DNA from: Palaemon carinicauda
Taxonomy: Eukaryota > Arthropoda > Malacostraca > Decapoda > Palaemonidae
Assembly (NCBI RefSeq): GCF_036898095.1
Contig: NC_090730.1
Span: forward strand, 33,010,761-33,074,760
Length of the DNA: 64,000 bases
Reading direction: 5' to 3'
In this document: positions 32,106-43,601 of the stretch, one piece after another
Numbering within the stretch: position 1 is the first letter of the stretch
How the letters are laid out: each line of letters begins with the position of its first letter
Made by a program: the position numbers and the translations under genes
Notes under the pieces: model-generated
What the model saw: only the letters and a program-made list of their open reading frames with translations
What the model was told of the DNA's origin: nothing
Database searches by the model: none

Positions 32106-32929
32106 TAGAAAATATTTTAAGTGATTTTTTGTCTTTTAAAATTTATTCTTTGAATAGTCTTCGTTCTGTTTTCAAAGATGAACTAGCGTTAAGTTTCTTT
32201 ATGCTACGCAGTTTGCTCTCTATCGTTACGATAGAAAGAGAATCACGGTGTCACTTTGTAGAAGAGTTAATCGATTTTGACGTTTAGTTTATTCTTCTTA
32301 CAAACTGAAGTTTTTTTTTTAAATACTTTTTAAAAGGAACATGTTATTTTGCATTTCTTAGTCCTTTTAGTATTTTTCTTTAGTCAAATAACCTTTTATT
32401 GACGAAGAGTAAATGAGCCAATACTCTCGTGACAAGAACCGTGTGTCATTGAAGAGAGAGAGAACGATCCAAATCTTTGTTCTCGTTCCAAGTCTCTATA
32501 CAAGGAGTTTGGGAGTGAGTATCGTTGTTCTTCTCGATTCAGTTATTTACTCTCGTTCCAAGTCTCTGTACAGAGAGAAAGAGAGAGAGAGAGGGGATAA
32601 AACGTAGTCATTCACGTTCATGTTTTTGTTCTCATCCCATGGCACTGTACAGTGAGAGATAGAAAACGTAGTCCTTAGCGATCTAGTTTTTTAGTCTCCT
32701 CCTAAATCACTGATCATTTTTAACTTTATATATTTCCATTTTATTATATATATGTATGTTTATTAATTTTTGCATGTGTGATACATTATGTACTAATGAG
32801 CTTACATTATACGACATATTTCGCAATTCTAACATTTTGATTTAAGGGAGAATTGCTTGCTTCAGATAGAAATCAGCTTTATTCATGTGTAATGTGAAAT
32901 TATTAAAAAATGCGAGTGTCAGTGAAGAA

Positions 32930-34857
32930 AGTGCGAAAAACATGTTCACTGTTGCGGAGGGTTCGTCTGTTCGTGCTTGTCGCTTACCCAGTCCGAGACC
33001 TCTTTCAAGCTCCCCAACCCCTGGGAGAAGGAATGTCACAAGACCAAAGGGAGTGAGAGGCTTTAATCAATGAACAGACGTTCCCTCAAAGGTATCTGAC
33101 GTTGCTCCTCAAGCACGTCCTTACCATAAGACAGGAGAGACTAAGTTCTCCTCGTCTTCCGATGACTCGTTTCTTGAATCTTGGCGTAAGGTTTCGAGAC
33201 CGTTGAAATGTAAATTAGTTCCTTCAGAACAAGATCAACGGCTGTAGTCATTGGGACAGCCCAGACCGTAGTCCCTCGTCGGAGGATAACTCTCCTATTA
33301 AGCGATCTCTTTTATCGTCTAGTTTTGTGGCCCCAGAGGCCTATTCTGAAAGTCACGATCTCGTTTTGCTTTCTGGTCGTTCCAGACGTGACGTTTATTA
33401 TGAGAGTCCCGTTCATAGCGATGACGTTCATGTACAGACGTTACCGATGTCACGATCTATTCCAAGTGCGGTTGATCCGAAGTTAAGTGTTTTGCACGAT
33501 ATGCAGTTAAAAGCTTTCTTCTTTAATGAAAGCTTACGATCCTGTTCCTGTGCGAAAGGATCCTTTGCTTGCTGTACGTCACGGTTCTGGAAAACGTGAT
33601 TCAGGTCTTCAACATTCTAAACGAGATTTGTTACGTCACGCTGACGTTACCCCTAGTGTCAGCTTTGCTGTTAAACGAGATGCAGAGCATAAGTCTCGAC
33701 GTAACTTTGATCGACAGTCAGTTAAGTCGAGTCGTAACTTTGATCAGCAGTCACTGCAGTCCCGCTGAGACTTTGAACGTCAACCACCGCAGTCACAATG
33801 TGACGTTGAGCTGCAGACACCGCAGACACGACGTGACGTTCAGCGGCAGACACCGCAGACACGACGTGACGTCGAGCGGCAGACACCGCAGACACGACGT
33901 GACGTCGAGCGTCAGTCACCGAAGTCACGATATGGCATCGAACAGCAATCACCGCTGTTACTACGTGACGTTGAACGTCAGTCACTTTAGTTACGACGTG
34001 TAGTAGAACAACATTCTCTGCAGTCACAACGTGACATCGACCCTACAACTTTAACTTCTGATCATACACAAGTTGATGTAGCCTGTCAGGCTTTACCTTC
34101 ACGTCATTCTGAATATAAATCTCCTTCTCGTAAGACTTAAGATTTATCAGATGATGTGCCTTCTGAAGAAGTTGATGACCCCCTTTCAACTAATGTACCT
34201 TTGGGGATTCATTCAGAAGAGGAGGAACCTAGGGTTGTCCAACAATCCCTTGATTTTAAAAAAAATATGAATATCTTTAGGGAAATTTTTCCTACTCATT
34301 TTGTAACGGCTGCACTACGTTCTCCGCCGTCTGAGTTTACTCTTGGCATGACTTCTTCGACTCCTTCATATATGAAGTTAGTTCTCTCTCGTTCTTCCAA
34401 GAGAGCCATGTGCTTACTGGGAGACTGGTTGGAATCCAGGAGAAGTTTAGGAAAGTCTGCTTTTGCTTTTCCTCCTTCTAAATTAGCTTCTCGCTCGAGC
34501 GTCTGGTATGACACAGGAAAAGTTCTCGGCTTGGGAGTACCTGCCTCTGCCCAGGGAGACTTCTCAAGCCTAGTAGACTCTCCTCGTCGTCTAGCCATGA
34601 GACGCTCCAAGATTTTATGGTCTTCTTCAGAGCTAGACCATCTCCTGAAAGGAGTTTTTCGAGCGTTCGAAGTATTTAATTTTTTGGATTGGTCCCTGGG
34701 AGCCTTAAATAAGAAGGTCTCTCCAGCGGACAATGATATTGCTGTACAAATTATGTCATGCATGGACAAGGCCATAAGGGATGGCTCCAATGAACTGGCA
34801 GCCACGTTCACTGCAGGAGTACTTGAGATGCAAGTGCACTCAATGTGCTCTTTGTAA
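32930..34857 (+). pseudogene. B1 Gag pseudogene
   Basis: It begins within the sequence matching B2 Gag near its residue 165 (CTTACCCAGTCCGAGACCTC); the Cys-rich N-terminus is gone. The C-terminal part 34156-34857 is a good open frame with LDFKKNMNIFREIFPTHFV, RSPPSEFTLGM, FSSLVDSPRRLAMRRSK and CMDKAIRDGSNELAA, all shared with B2. It then breaks off: the LFPEELIKG motif and basic tail are deleted and RT sequence follows after 34858. Confidence 0.78.
33770..33990 (+). repeat. Tandem repeat, about 33-bp unit, in B1 gag
   Basis: Several units of the type CGCAGACACGACGTGACGT followed by CGAGCGGCAGACAC lie head to tail, with flanking degenerate units built on the same GTCACGACGTGACGTT theme. B2 has no equivalent; its Gag instead expanded a different 21-bp unit. 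Confidence 0.85.
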
Positions 34858-36300
34858 AGACAGTTCACGATGGAGACTACCAAATCTGTTTTGGCAGCAG
34901 TAAGGGAAGGCGACTGGATGGTCTCTCTCGACCTTCAGGATACATACTTCCACATCCCGATTCATCCAAACTTTCAACAATATCTGAGGTTTGTGTACGG
35001 GAAAGTAGTGTACCAATTCCGAGCACTGTGCTTCGGCCTCAGCCCTGCTCCTCTTGTTTTTACAAGGCTCATGCGAAATGTAGCAAGCTTTCTACATTTG
35101 TCAGGGATCAGAGCCTCCCTTTATTTGGACTACTGGCTAATCAGGGCGTCATCATTAAATCGCTGTCTGGAGAACCTCAAATGGACATTATACCTAACCA
35201 AGGAGCTAGGTCTCCTAGTGAACGTAGAAAAGTCACAACTTACTCCATCCCAGACAATCCTTTATTTAGGAATGGAGATACAGAGTCGAGTTTTTCGGGC
35301 TTTTCCGTCTCCCACGAGAATGGAACAAGCTCTACTAAAAGTCCATCACTTGCAAGAAAAAAGCAGTTGCTCAGTAAGAGTTTGGATGAGCCTCGTGAGA
35401 ACTCTTTCATCGCTGGAGCAGTTTATCTCTCTGGGGAGACTCAACCTTTGCCCTCTCCAGTTTCACCTAAACCACCATTGGAACAAGGAGAAGGGCTTAG
35501 AGATAATCTCTATTCCAATCTCCAACTCAGTCAAGACATGTCTGACTTGGTGGGACAGCAACATCAGACTTCGAGAAGGTCTTTCTCTTGCGATCAAGAA
35601 CCCAAACCATGTGTTGTATTCAGACGCATCGGATTTGGGTTGGGGAGCGACACTGGACAATCTGGAATGCTCGGGTCTTTTGTCCACAGATCAGAAGAAA
35701 CTCTATATAAACTGCAAGGAACTTCTGGCAGTCCATCTAGCTTTAAAGAGTTTCGAGAGTCTGGTTCAGAACAAGGTGGTACAGGTGAATGCAGACAATA
35801 CCACGACCTTAGCGTATATCTCAAAACAAGGAGGGACTCACTCTCACTCCCTTTTCGTCACCGCAAGGGACCTCCTCATTTGGTCAAAGGCAAGAAACAT
35901 CTCTTTTTTGACGAGGTTCGTGCAAGGAGAAATGAATGTCTTAGCGGACTGCCTCAGCAGAAGAGGACAAGTCATCTCCACGGAGTGGACATTACACAAG
36001 AATGCTACTTCACTGACAAAGAGGCTCGCAACTTACTGCTCTCCAGTTCCAGATCCAGAGGCAGCCCACATAGACGCTTTCCTGCTGGACTGGTCTCACC
36101 TAGACATCTATGCCTTCCCACCATTCAAGATCCTAACAAGGTTCTTCAGAAGTTCGCCTCTCACGAAGGGACCAGGTTGACGTTGGTTGTTCCCCTCTGG
36201 CCGTCGAGAGAATGGTTCACAGAGGTACTTCTATGGCTGGTGGACATTCCAAGAAGTTTACCGTTACGGATGATCTCCTGCGTTAACCTCATGTAAAAAG
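34858..36300 (+). pseudogene. B1 RT/RNase H pseudogene, active site mutated
   Basis: It starts at METTKSVLAA, so the N-terminal RT part is missing. Motif A reads VSLDLQDTYFHIPI. Motif C is YLDY (about 35127-35138) where B2 has YLDD, which removes a catalytic Asp. RNase H (YSDASDLGWGA, CKELLAV, VNADNTTTLAY, NVLADCLSR) is readable to about 35965. A deletion near 36010 removes the VDLFA part, leaving RLATYCSPVPDPEAA and IYAFPPFKI before the frame ends at 36180. Confidence 0.82.
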
Positions 36301-37402
36301 ATTTCATCAAAGTCTCCCCGCGCTTCATCTAAGTGCCTTCAGACTATCGAAAGACTCTCTAGAGCTCGAGGGTTTTCGAAGGAGGTAGCTAGAGCGATCG
36401 CAAGGGCTAGAAGGTCCTCTACCATCAGGATCTACCAATCTAAATGGGAGGTATTTAGAGACTGGTGCAAGTCCTCCTCTATTTCCTCTTCCAATACCAC
36501 TGTAGCATAGATTGCAGACTTTCTACTTTATCTTAGAAATGATTGCATCCTTTCTGCCTCAACCATTTAAGGCTACAGAAGCATGTTAGGTTCAGTTTTT
36601 AGACATAGAAATTTAGATGTCTAAAAATAAAGATGATCAAGACCTTCTCAAGTCTTTTGAAACTTCCAAGGAGCGTCAGATCACTACTCCTGCTTGGAAT
36701 TTGGACGTGGTCCTTAAGTTCCTTATGTCTGAAAGGTTTGAGCTGTTGAATTCATCCTCACTCAAAGATCTTACACTCAAAACTCTCTTTTTAGTGAGCT
36801 TGGCTACCGCAAAGAGAGTTAGTGAAGTACATGCCTTCAGCAAAAATATCGGCTTCTGCTCTAATAAAGCAGTATGCTCGCTTTAACTTGGTTTTTTAGC
36901 CAAAAATGAACGACCATCTCGTCCATGGCCTAAATCGTTTGAACTTCCCAGTCTATCTGAAATTGTTGGGAACGAAATTGAAAGAGTCCTGTGCCCTGTA
37001 AGAGCTCTTAAATTTTATTTAAATAGAACCAAAATGCTGCGAGGTAATTCAGAGGCTTTATGGTGTTCAGTTAAAAAGCCCTCCTTACCTATGTCGAAAA
37101 ATGCGTTATCATATTTTATTAGACTTTTAATTAGAGAGGCTCACTCTCATTTAAGTGATAATGACCTCAAATTGCTTAAGGTTAAAACCCATGAAGTTAG
37201 AGCGGTGGCAACTTCTGTAGCGTTCAAACAAAATTGATCCGTTAGAAGCATTATGGACGCAACCTTTTGGAGGAGTAAATCTGTGTTCGCTTCACATTAT
37301 TTAAAAAATGTCCAGACTCTTTATGAGGACTGCTACACGTTGGGACCATTCGTAGCAGCGAGTGGAGTAGTGTGTGAAGCTTCTACCACTACATTCCCTT
37401 AA
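36300..37402 (+). pseudogene. B1 tyrosine recombinase pseudogene
   Basis: Homologous to the B2 recombinase throughout (ARGFSKEVARAIAR, LNSSSLKDLTLKTLFLVSLATAKRVSEVHAF in pieces, KTHEVRAVATSVAFKQN, end near 37402). Stops occur near 36508, 36570, 36624, 36884 and 37235, so it is dead. Catalytic Arg and His-x-x-Arg are still present; the nucleophile region reads SHYLKN, with the His that B2 lacks. Confidence 0.8.
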
Positions 37403-37789
37403 TCCCAATATCCTTTTTCTTCTCTTGAAACTTGTAATTTTTTTGGTTGTACGTGGAGACTAAGAAGTCTTCCGCAATCTTTTGATTTGGCGGGTGGTCA
37501 AACTTGTTTCTTGAGAGCGCCCAGATCAAGGGTATTGATGATGTCCTGTTATAGGGGTGTTCACCCTAAATATAACAGCTTCTAGAAGTCTTTCAGCACC
37601 CTGAGTGGAACGCTGGGCTTCATAAGGATAGCGGACTAATGAGGCAGAGTATTCATCAGAGTCAGCTTCCTTATCAGGTACATATACTTAAGTATGTTTT
37701 TTGGATAATTGTCAAAAACTCTTGAGCTTATATTCCTTTAATGTTTTAATACTGGTCTCTACCCTCCACCAAGGGTGTGAATCAGCTAC

Positions 37790-38118
37790 ATATATATTAA
37801 CTGGCTAAGTTAAATATTTAAAAATGATATTTTCAATTTAAAATAAATTTTTGAATATACTTACCCGGTGGATATACTGTATATAATTAAAGGCCCTCCC
37901 TTCCTCCCCGATAGAGACCCTACGGACTGAGAAGAACTGAATTCCTGGGGGAATATATCCGGTACCTAGCCGGCAGTCGGCGCTAGTGGTCACACCCAGC
38001 AACCACCACGGCGATCGCTTGCGAGTTTTTTTAATCTGTCGACTGTCGGAGACGTTAGCTACATATATATCCACCGGGTAAGTATATTCAAAAATTTATT
38101 TTAGATTTAAAATATCAT
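37790..38118 (+). repeat. B1 ICR and right ITR
   Basis: The ICR has TGGCTAAGTTAAATATTTAA joined via AATGATATTTTCAA to CTTACCCGGTGG, i.e. reverse complements of both outer ends. The right ITR 37879-38118 pairs with 24090-24270, the two halves now being separated by 13.6 kb because of element C. Confidence 0.85.
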
Positions 38119-38366
38119 ATTTACATGGGGTAATTACTTAGGCGTAGCTGAATGACGAGCAATAAAGTTTTAACGAGGGTTTCCTACCCCACCGCTAGTT
38201 AGCGGGGGGTTACCCTCCCCCCTCACACACACCGGTGAATAGCTCACTTTACTTTTGGCTCGGAGAGACGATAGACCTTTCTGCGCTCTCCTCTCTTTTT
38301 GACTGCCATAATTTTGTTTTCTTTCTCTTTTCAGTGTGTGTATGAAGTTGGCCTCTATTACTCATC

Positions 38367-41300
38367 ATGCGTACGTGCCCTGGACTTTCTGGCTGCCCTT
38401 GTGGTACCTTTATGTTGGCCGTGGACACGGATCCTCACTCCTTATGCCCTCAGTGTAAGGGCCAACGGTGTGATAGATCTAACGTGTGTATTGAGTGTAG
38501 GGAGTGGTCTACCTCCCAGTGGGAGAGGTTTTCCCGGCGACGTAAGAACAAGGCTAAAAGGGATCTTTCTCCTTCGGAGGTTTCTCGGAAGAGAGAAAAT
38601 CCCAAGACTTCTTCTTCCGCCACCCTTTCCTCCTCCGAAGCTCCCACTCGAGCGGCCTCTTCCGAGAGGCCGACGAGTGGTAGCGTAGACCGTAATGCTG
38701 TTAATCGATCCCGGGGTGAGGGAGAGGTCGTTACCTCCCATAGCGAGGCAGCTCCCCCTCCCCCCCCGGAGGAGGTATTTGTATCTAATAATGACCTTTT
38801 TCAGCTTTGGGCTTCCTTGGGGCTGCAGGGTTCGCCCTCCAAGGAAGCTCTGTTTGACATGATCAAACGGGGTGCGGCCGTCGAACAATCGCCAACGTCA
38901 GCGGAGATAGATCCTCTGTCTGTGGTTGACGTTGATGTGTCGGAAACATCCCGTTGGTCTGGCCAAACGCCCGTTCCTGTGGCTGAGGTAGCGGAAGGCT
39001 CTGACTCCCCCTCTGAACATCCTTCGAGGGAGGAGCTTAGTCCCACGGTCTCTCCTGCCGGTGATACTCCCTCTCGGGGGAGTTCTCTTACAGAGACGCC
39101 TCTTTCGAGGCCCATTGATGGTCAGCCTGCTGATCCCATGGCCTCTCGTGGGCGTATAAAGCAGAAGGCTCGCCCTCCCCTTCGCCGTAGAGGCCTTCCT
39201 TCCCCCTGCAAAGGGGTTAAGAGGCGCTTCTTCGGCTCGTCGTCACCACAGTCCTCTGCGGAGGAGACGACTCGCCGTTCTCCTGTCCTGCCAGCTACCA
39301 ACCTAGACCTCTCCGGGGATCGTTCGCGATCCCCTTCGGAGGATGGTCGTCCTTCGGGACACTGTGACCTGTCGCCCAGACCATCTACCTCTGGAGCTCC
39401 TGATGCGTTTAACGCACCACCTGACACTGCCACTGCGCAGTCTCCGGCCCTTCGGGGCTGCAGGGACTTGAGCGCGAAACTGCGCCTCTCGCCCCTAAGG
39501 GCCAGGCACCGCCTGCCCGCCCGGCTGCCGATGTTCCTGCTGATCCTGACTTAGCGCCTCGGCGCTCACCCTTAGGTGTTCGCGCCACCGTTCCTGTTAC
39601 GCGCCAGGGTCCCCCTGCGCGCCCACGCCCTTCGGCGCCCCGTCGCCCTCCAGCAGTTCCTGAAGTAGCGCGCAAGCGCCCACCTGCGCATACGCGCCCT
39701 GCTCCTGATATAGTGCCCCCGCGTTCACCTGCGCACACGTGGCTAGTTCCTGATACGGCGCTCCAGCGCCCACCTGCGCTCGCCTGCGCATACGCGTCGA
39801 CCGGTGCCCCAGCGGCCACCTGCGCATACGCGCCCTCTAGCGCCTCGGCACCCCCCAGTTCCTGATTCATCACGCGTGGTCCAGGAGGTTCCTGAGTTGG
39901 CGCACAGGTGTCCACAGGTTCCTGCGGACTCGTCGCGCCCATCGGGGGAAAAGGGCGACACGCGCCCACGCGCGGTCCCAGCACCAGCGCCCACACGCAC
40001 ACCAACTCATCACGCCCATCTAGGGAGACGCGCGACACGCGCAGTTCCAGCACCTGCGCCCACGCTCTCACCAACGCGACCACGCGTCGCTACAGCTCAG
40101 CGCGTCGCCCAAGAGGCTCCCAAGTTAGCGAGCCGGTGCTCACGGCCGCCTTTGGGCTCTCCCTCTAGACCGCACGAGCTTGTACCTGATACAATCGCGC
40201 ACGATGCTTCAGTATCGCTCCCTGTTCCTGCTACACGCCCCGTTCCTGTATTTAAGACAACTAAGGTTGCCCCTCAACAAACTCCAGAGCGCCCTCGTCC
40301 AACGGCGCGCCCTGCGCGGCCGCCGCAGCAGCACACTCCGGTGCGACTGCATCCTGATGCGCGCCCACGATCGCCAGCGCGACCAGCGCGTCCACAGGTG
40401 AGTATGCCGATCTTACCTGACCAGCACTAACTATCTCACCACCAGATCGCTCGCGACCCTGCTCCAGCGCTAACGCGCCCTTAGCCGGTTCTTCCGGACA
40501 CGCGCCCAGGCACCCCCGTTATCTCGCGCCCTTCGGGGCCGCACCAGGTCGCTGCGCGCCCGCGCGTTTGGCCTCCTCCTGCTCCAGCTCCTGATCGCCG
40601 CACGCCTACGCCATCGTCTACGCGCTCTCGCGACCATGTTCCCGCTCCAGCTGTTGCGCGACCACGCGCCATCGCTCCTGAACACCCGCCTGCGCGCCCT
40701 CGCGCCATCGCTCCTGAACACCCACCTGCGCCCCCTCGCGCCCGCCCCCGCCAACGCGGGTGCGCGCGCGCACGAGTTTCCAGTATCGCGCCATCCATTC
40801 GCGTGCGACCCTGATCAGGGCCCGATGTACGAGCCCCAGCGCGATCGCCGCCAGGTGGACCCTTCCTCGTCGCGTTCCCCTCCCCGCAAGCGCAGACCAG
40901 CGTAATCGCCAGAGGGGGAGCGCTCTCTGGACAGGTCCAGGGGTTTTTCTTTTTCAGCCCTGCAGGCGAACCCTCGTTTGTCGACTCCTCCTAGGGATCC
41001 CTCGATCCCCTTCCTTCCAGAGGGGGTGTCCGACAGCGCGACTGTCAGACAACAGCCCTGGATCGGCACCCTAGTCAGAGCCCTTGTGCAGGCGATTAAG
41101 CCGGCCCTCTCTGATTCGGGTCACGAACCAGCGGCAGCCTCCTCCCCCCTGAAGAGGAAGAGAGGATTCTCTCCCGTGGATCCTCCTCCGAGGCCTATTC
41201 TGTCCCCGCGCAGATCCTTACACAAGGCTCGCCCTCCCCTCCGGAGGAGGATTACCCCTCCTCAGGAGAGTCGGATGAGCAGGAATACTCCCCCATCGCA

Positions 41301-41930
41301 CCAATGGGGAAGGTTCCTCCTCTCCCCGAGAGGTTTTCTCATCCAGAGGTGGAGAAGGACCTGCCTCCTTCGCTTCTCGAGTCCTGTATCCCGCCCAGGA
41401 GGGAGCCTAAGGACTCTAAGACGATTCCCAAATTGTCAGCTAGGATCAGGCAGGAACCGTCTAGAGCCGTCGAGGATGTCCACGTGTCCCCCCAGGAAGA
41501 GCCACTGGGGATGGGAGACTTCGCTGCAAGTCCTTCGGGAGGAGAGCACCAGGAGTCAGAACACGCGTTCTGGCAAGTCATGACCCTCATGAGGAACCTT
41601 AATGGGATCCCAGACCCTGAGGTCCCACCTCGTGAAGGGAAGGACACGGTCCTGGACCGCGTCTACGGCACTCAGAAACCCTCTAGGGCCAGTGCAGCTT
41701 TGCCCTGGTCTCAAGGGATGAAGAGTGCCAGGGACAAGGTCGAGTGCCAGCTCTCTGAGCTTGCCTCCTCCAGCAGATCGAGTGCCGGTAATAAGCTCCT
41801 CCCTCCTCCTTGAGTCCATCAGAGGAGGTACTTCGAGATCCTCGAGGAGTCTTTTCTGAGTCTTCCCTTGCACCACTCCGTGGAATAACTCACAGGGGAA
41901 GTCCCTCTTGAGAGACTCTCCAATCGGCAC
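38367..41930 (+). pseudogene. A4 Gag, N-terminal and middle part, frameshifted
   Basis: ATG 38367 starts a Cys-rich N-terminus: TCPGLSGCPCG, then DPHSLCPQCKGQRC and CIEC, very like that of B2 Gag (CSVSTC, DPHTVCSNCRGKSC, CGEC). Next are an acidic Ser/Pro-rich linker, LFQLWASLGLQGSPSKEALF, and a Pro/Arg-rich CpG-rich tract (39550-40900). The frame is lost by small indels between about 39440 and 39530 and again within the tract, then recovered near 41240 (EEDYPSSGESDEQEYSPIAP). The Gag core starts in 41304-41813 and is cut by TGA 41811-41813 and a TAA near 41886. The core continues in the next entry. Confidence 0.78.
39550..40900 (+). repeat. CpG-rich Pro/Arg-coding repeat tract in A4 gag
   Basis: Dense degenerate units such as GCGCCCACCTGCGC and GTTCCTGATACG-like spacers. 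It has long artefactual open frames on both strands. It corresponds in position to 8060-8950 of A2 and 16900-18500 of A3. Confidence 0.75.
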
Positions 41931-43601
41931 GTGTCCTTCTCAGCCACAGAGATCCTAAGCCAGGAGGTGGTCACCAAGTGCACCATGCAGGCAACTTCAT
42001 GGCTCGACATCTGGCTGGGGTCTCTGGGCATCCTGGTGCGGTCCGAGGACCTCTCCAAAGAAAGCACCAGGAAGGCGCTGGAAACCTTTCTTCTCTCGGG
42101 CACACGGACCATTGAGTTTCTGTCCCACCAAGTCTCGAGCTTGTGGGCCAACACGATCCTCAAGCGTCGAGACGCTGTGGCCAAGAGGTTCCATCATAAG
42201 GTACCCAGTGCGGAGTCTAGTAGGCTCAGACACTCTTCTGTTCTCGGTAAGAGTCTGTTTGAGCCTAAGGACGTGGAGCTCACTGCCGAGAGGTGGAGGA
42301 AATCCAACCAGGATTCCCTCATCCATAGGGCCCTGACATCGAGGCCCTACAAACCTCCAGCAGTCCAGCAGCCCCATCCTGCTAAGGACACAAAGACGAC
42401 GACCACCGCAGCAAAGCCCAAGGTGTCTAAGCCCTCTCCTGCCAAGAGCAGGAGGGGCAAGAAGTCCTCCAGGGGAGGCAAAAACCCTAGAGGTTCCAGC
42501 CGAGGCCCTACAAACCTCCAGCAGTCCAGCAGCCCCATCCTGCTAAGGACACAAAGAAGACGACCACCGCAGCGAAGCCCAAGGTGTCTAAGCCCTCTCC
42601 TGCCAAGAGCAGGAGGGGCAAGAAGTCCTCCAGGGGAGGCAAAAACCCTAGAGGTTCCAGCCGAGGCCAGAAGCGCTAGGGTTGGCAAGCCCCCTCTATG
42701 TCCACCAGTGGGGGGATGCCTTCAGAGTTGCGCGACAAGGTGGCAGCAACTTGGGGCGGATGCCTGGACGATCTCCGTGATCTCTTTAGGTTATCGCGTC
42801 CCGTTCACAGCCTCTCTACCTCCCCTGACAGTGAACCCAGTGTCATTGAGCTCTTTTGCCATGGGATCAGCAAAAGGGCAGGCCCTCCGGGCCGAAGTCC
42901 AGACCATGTTAGAGAAGGACGCTCTCCAGGAGGTCGTAGACGGGTCCCCAGGCTTTTACAGTCGACTCTTTCTTGTGAGAAAGGCGTCTGGAGGCTGGAG
43001 ACCAGTCATCGACCTCTCGACCCTGAACGGGTTTGTCAAGCAGACTCCGTTCAGCATGGAGACGGCAGACATGGTCAGACTTGCAGTGAGACCGCGAGAC
43101 TTCATGTGCACACTGGACCTGAAGGACGCGTACTTCCAGATCCCAATCCATCCATCTTCAAGGAAGTACCTGAGATTTTGCCTAGACAACAAGATCTACC
43201 AGTTCAAGGTGCTTTGTTTCGGTCTCTCCACAGCTCCTCAGGTGTTCACCAGAGTTTTCACCATCATCTCCTCATGGGCTCACAGGATTGGCATCCGTCT
43301 CCTTCGTTATCTGGACGACTGGCTAATCCTGGCAGACTCGGAGGCAACCCTTCTTCGCCACCGAGACAGACTCCTCAAAGTTTGCCAGGTTCTGGGGATC
43401 GTGGTAAATCTCGAGAAGTCCTCCCTGCAGCCCTCTCAGAAACTGGTATATCTAGGCATGGTCATAGACACCAATCTCCACAAAGCCTTCCCATCAGACG
43501 AAAGGATAGCAAGGCTGAGGAAGGTTGCGAAACCTTTCCTCAATCGAGAGGAACTCCCAGCCCAATCGTGGCTTCGCTCCTCGGTCACCTCTCCTCCCTG
43601 A
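41931..43601 (+). CDS. A4 fused Gag C-terminus to RT open frame (556 aa)
   Basis: A single frame runs from the Gag core (LSGTRTIEFLSHQVSSLWAN, LFEPKDVELTAERW, basic tail) into RT (GGWRPVIDLSTLN, CTLDLKDAYFQIPI, FGLSTAPQVF, YLDDWLILAD, VYLGMVIDTN). The join is made by a 161-bp tandem duplication (42341-42501 and 42502-42662); 161 is 2 modulo 3, which shifts Gag into the RT frame. In A1 and A2 the two are in separate frames with a Gag stop. The frame ends early at 43601 because one base is missing near 43575. The Gag N-terminus is disconnected by the stops before 41931, so whether any product is made is unknown. Confidence 0.8.
   Translation: MSFSATEILSQEVVTKCTMQATSWLDIWLGSLGILVRSEDLSKESTRKALETFLLSGTRTIEFLSHQVSSLWANTILKRRDAVAKRFHHKVPSAESSRLRHSSVLGKSLFEPKDVELTAERWRKSNQDSLIHRALTSRPYKPPAVQQPHPAKDTKTTTTAAKPKVSKPSPAKSRRGKKSSRGGKNPRGSSRGPTNLQQSSSPILLRTQRRRPPQRSPRCLSPLLPRAGGARSPPGEAKTLEVPAEARSARVGKPPLCPPVGGCLQSCATRWQQLGADAWTISVISLGYRVPFTASLPPLTVNPVSLSSFAMGSAKGQALRAEVQTMLEKDALQEVVDGSPGFYSRLFLVRKASGGWRPVIDLSTLNGFVKQTPFSMETADMVRLAVRPRDFMCTLDLKDAYFQIPIHPSSRKYLRFCLDNKIYQFKVLCFGLSTAPQVFTRVFTIISSWAHRIGIRLLRYLDDWLILADSEATLLRHRDRLLKVCQVLGIVVNLEKSSLQPSQKLVYLGMVIDTNLHKAFPSDERIARLRKVAKPFLNREELPAQSWLRSSVTSPP
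42341..42662 (+). repeat. 161-bp direct tandem duplication
   Basis: The two units differ at only a few bases (for example AAAGACGACGACC versus AAAGAAGACGACC). CGAGGCC occurs at both breakpoints (42340 and about 42662), so the duplication has a 7-nt microhomology. Confidence 0.95.

Larger units (their letters stand above)
32106..38118 (+). mobile_element. B1 part 2: body and right end, inactive
   Basis: The leader resumes after C (TAGTCTTCGTTCTGTTTTCA, CTCTATCGTTACGATAGA; the same tracts are in B3 at about 56010-56110), followed by gag, RT/RNase H and YR remnants, the ICR (about 37790-37878) and the right ITR ending at 38118. After it, A4 resumes with ATTTACATGGGG. The N-terminal gag part and a gag/RT stretch of roughly 700 bp are deleted relative to B2. 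Confidence 0.88.
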
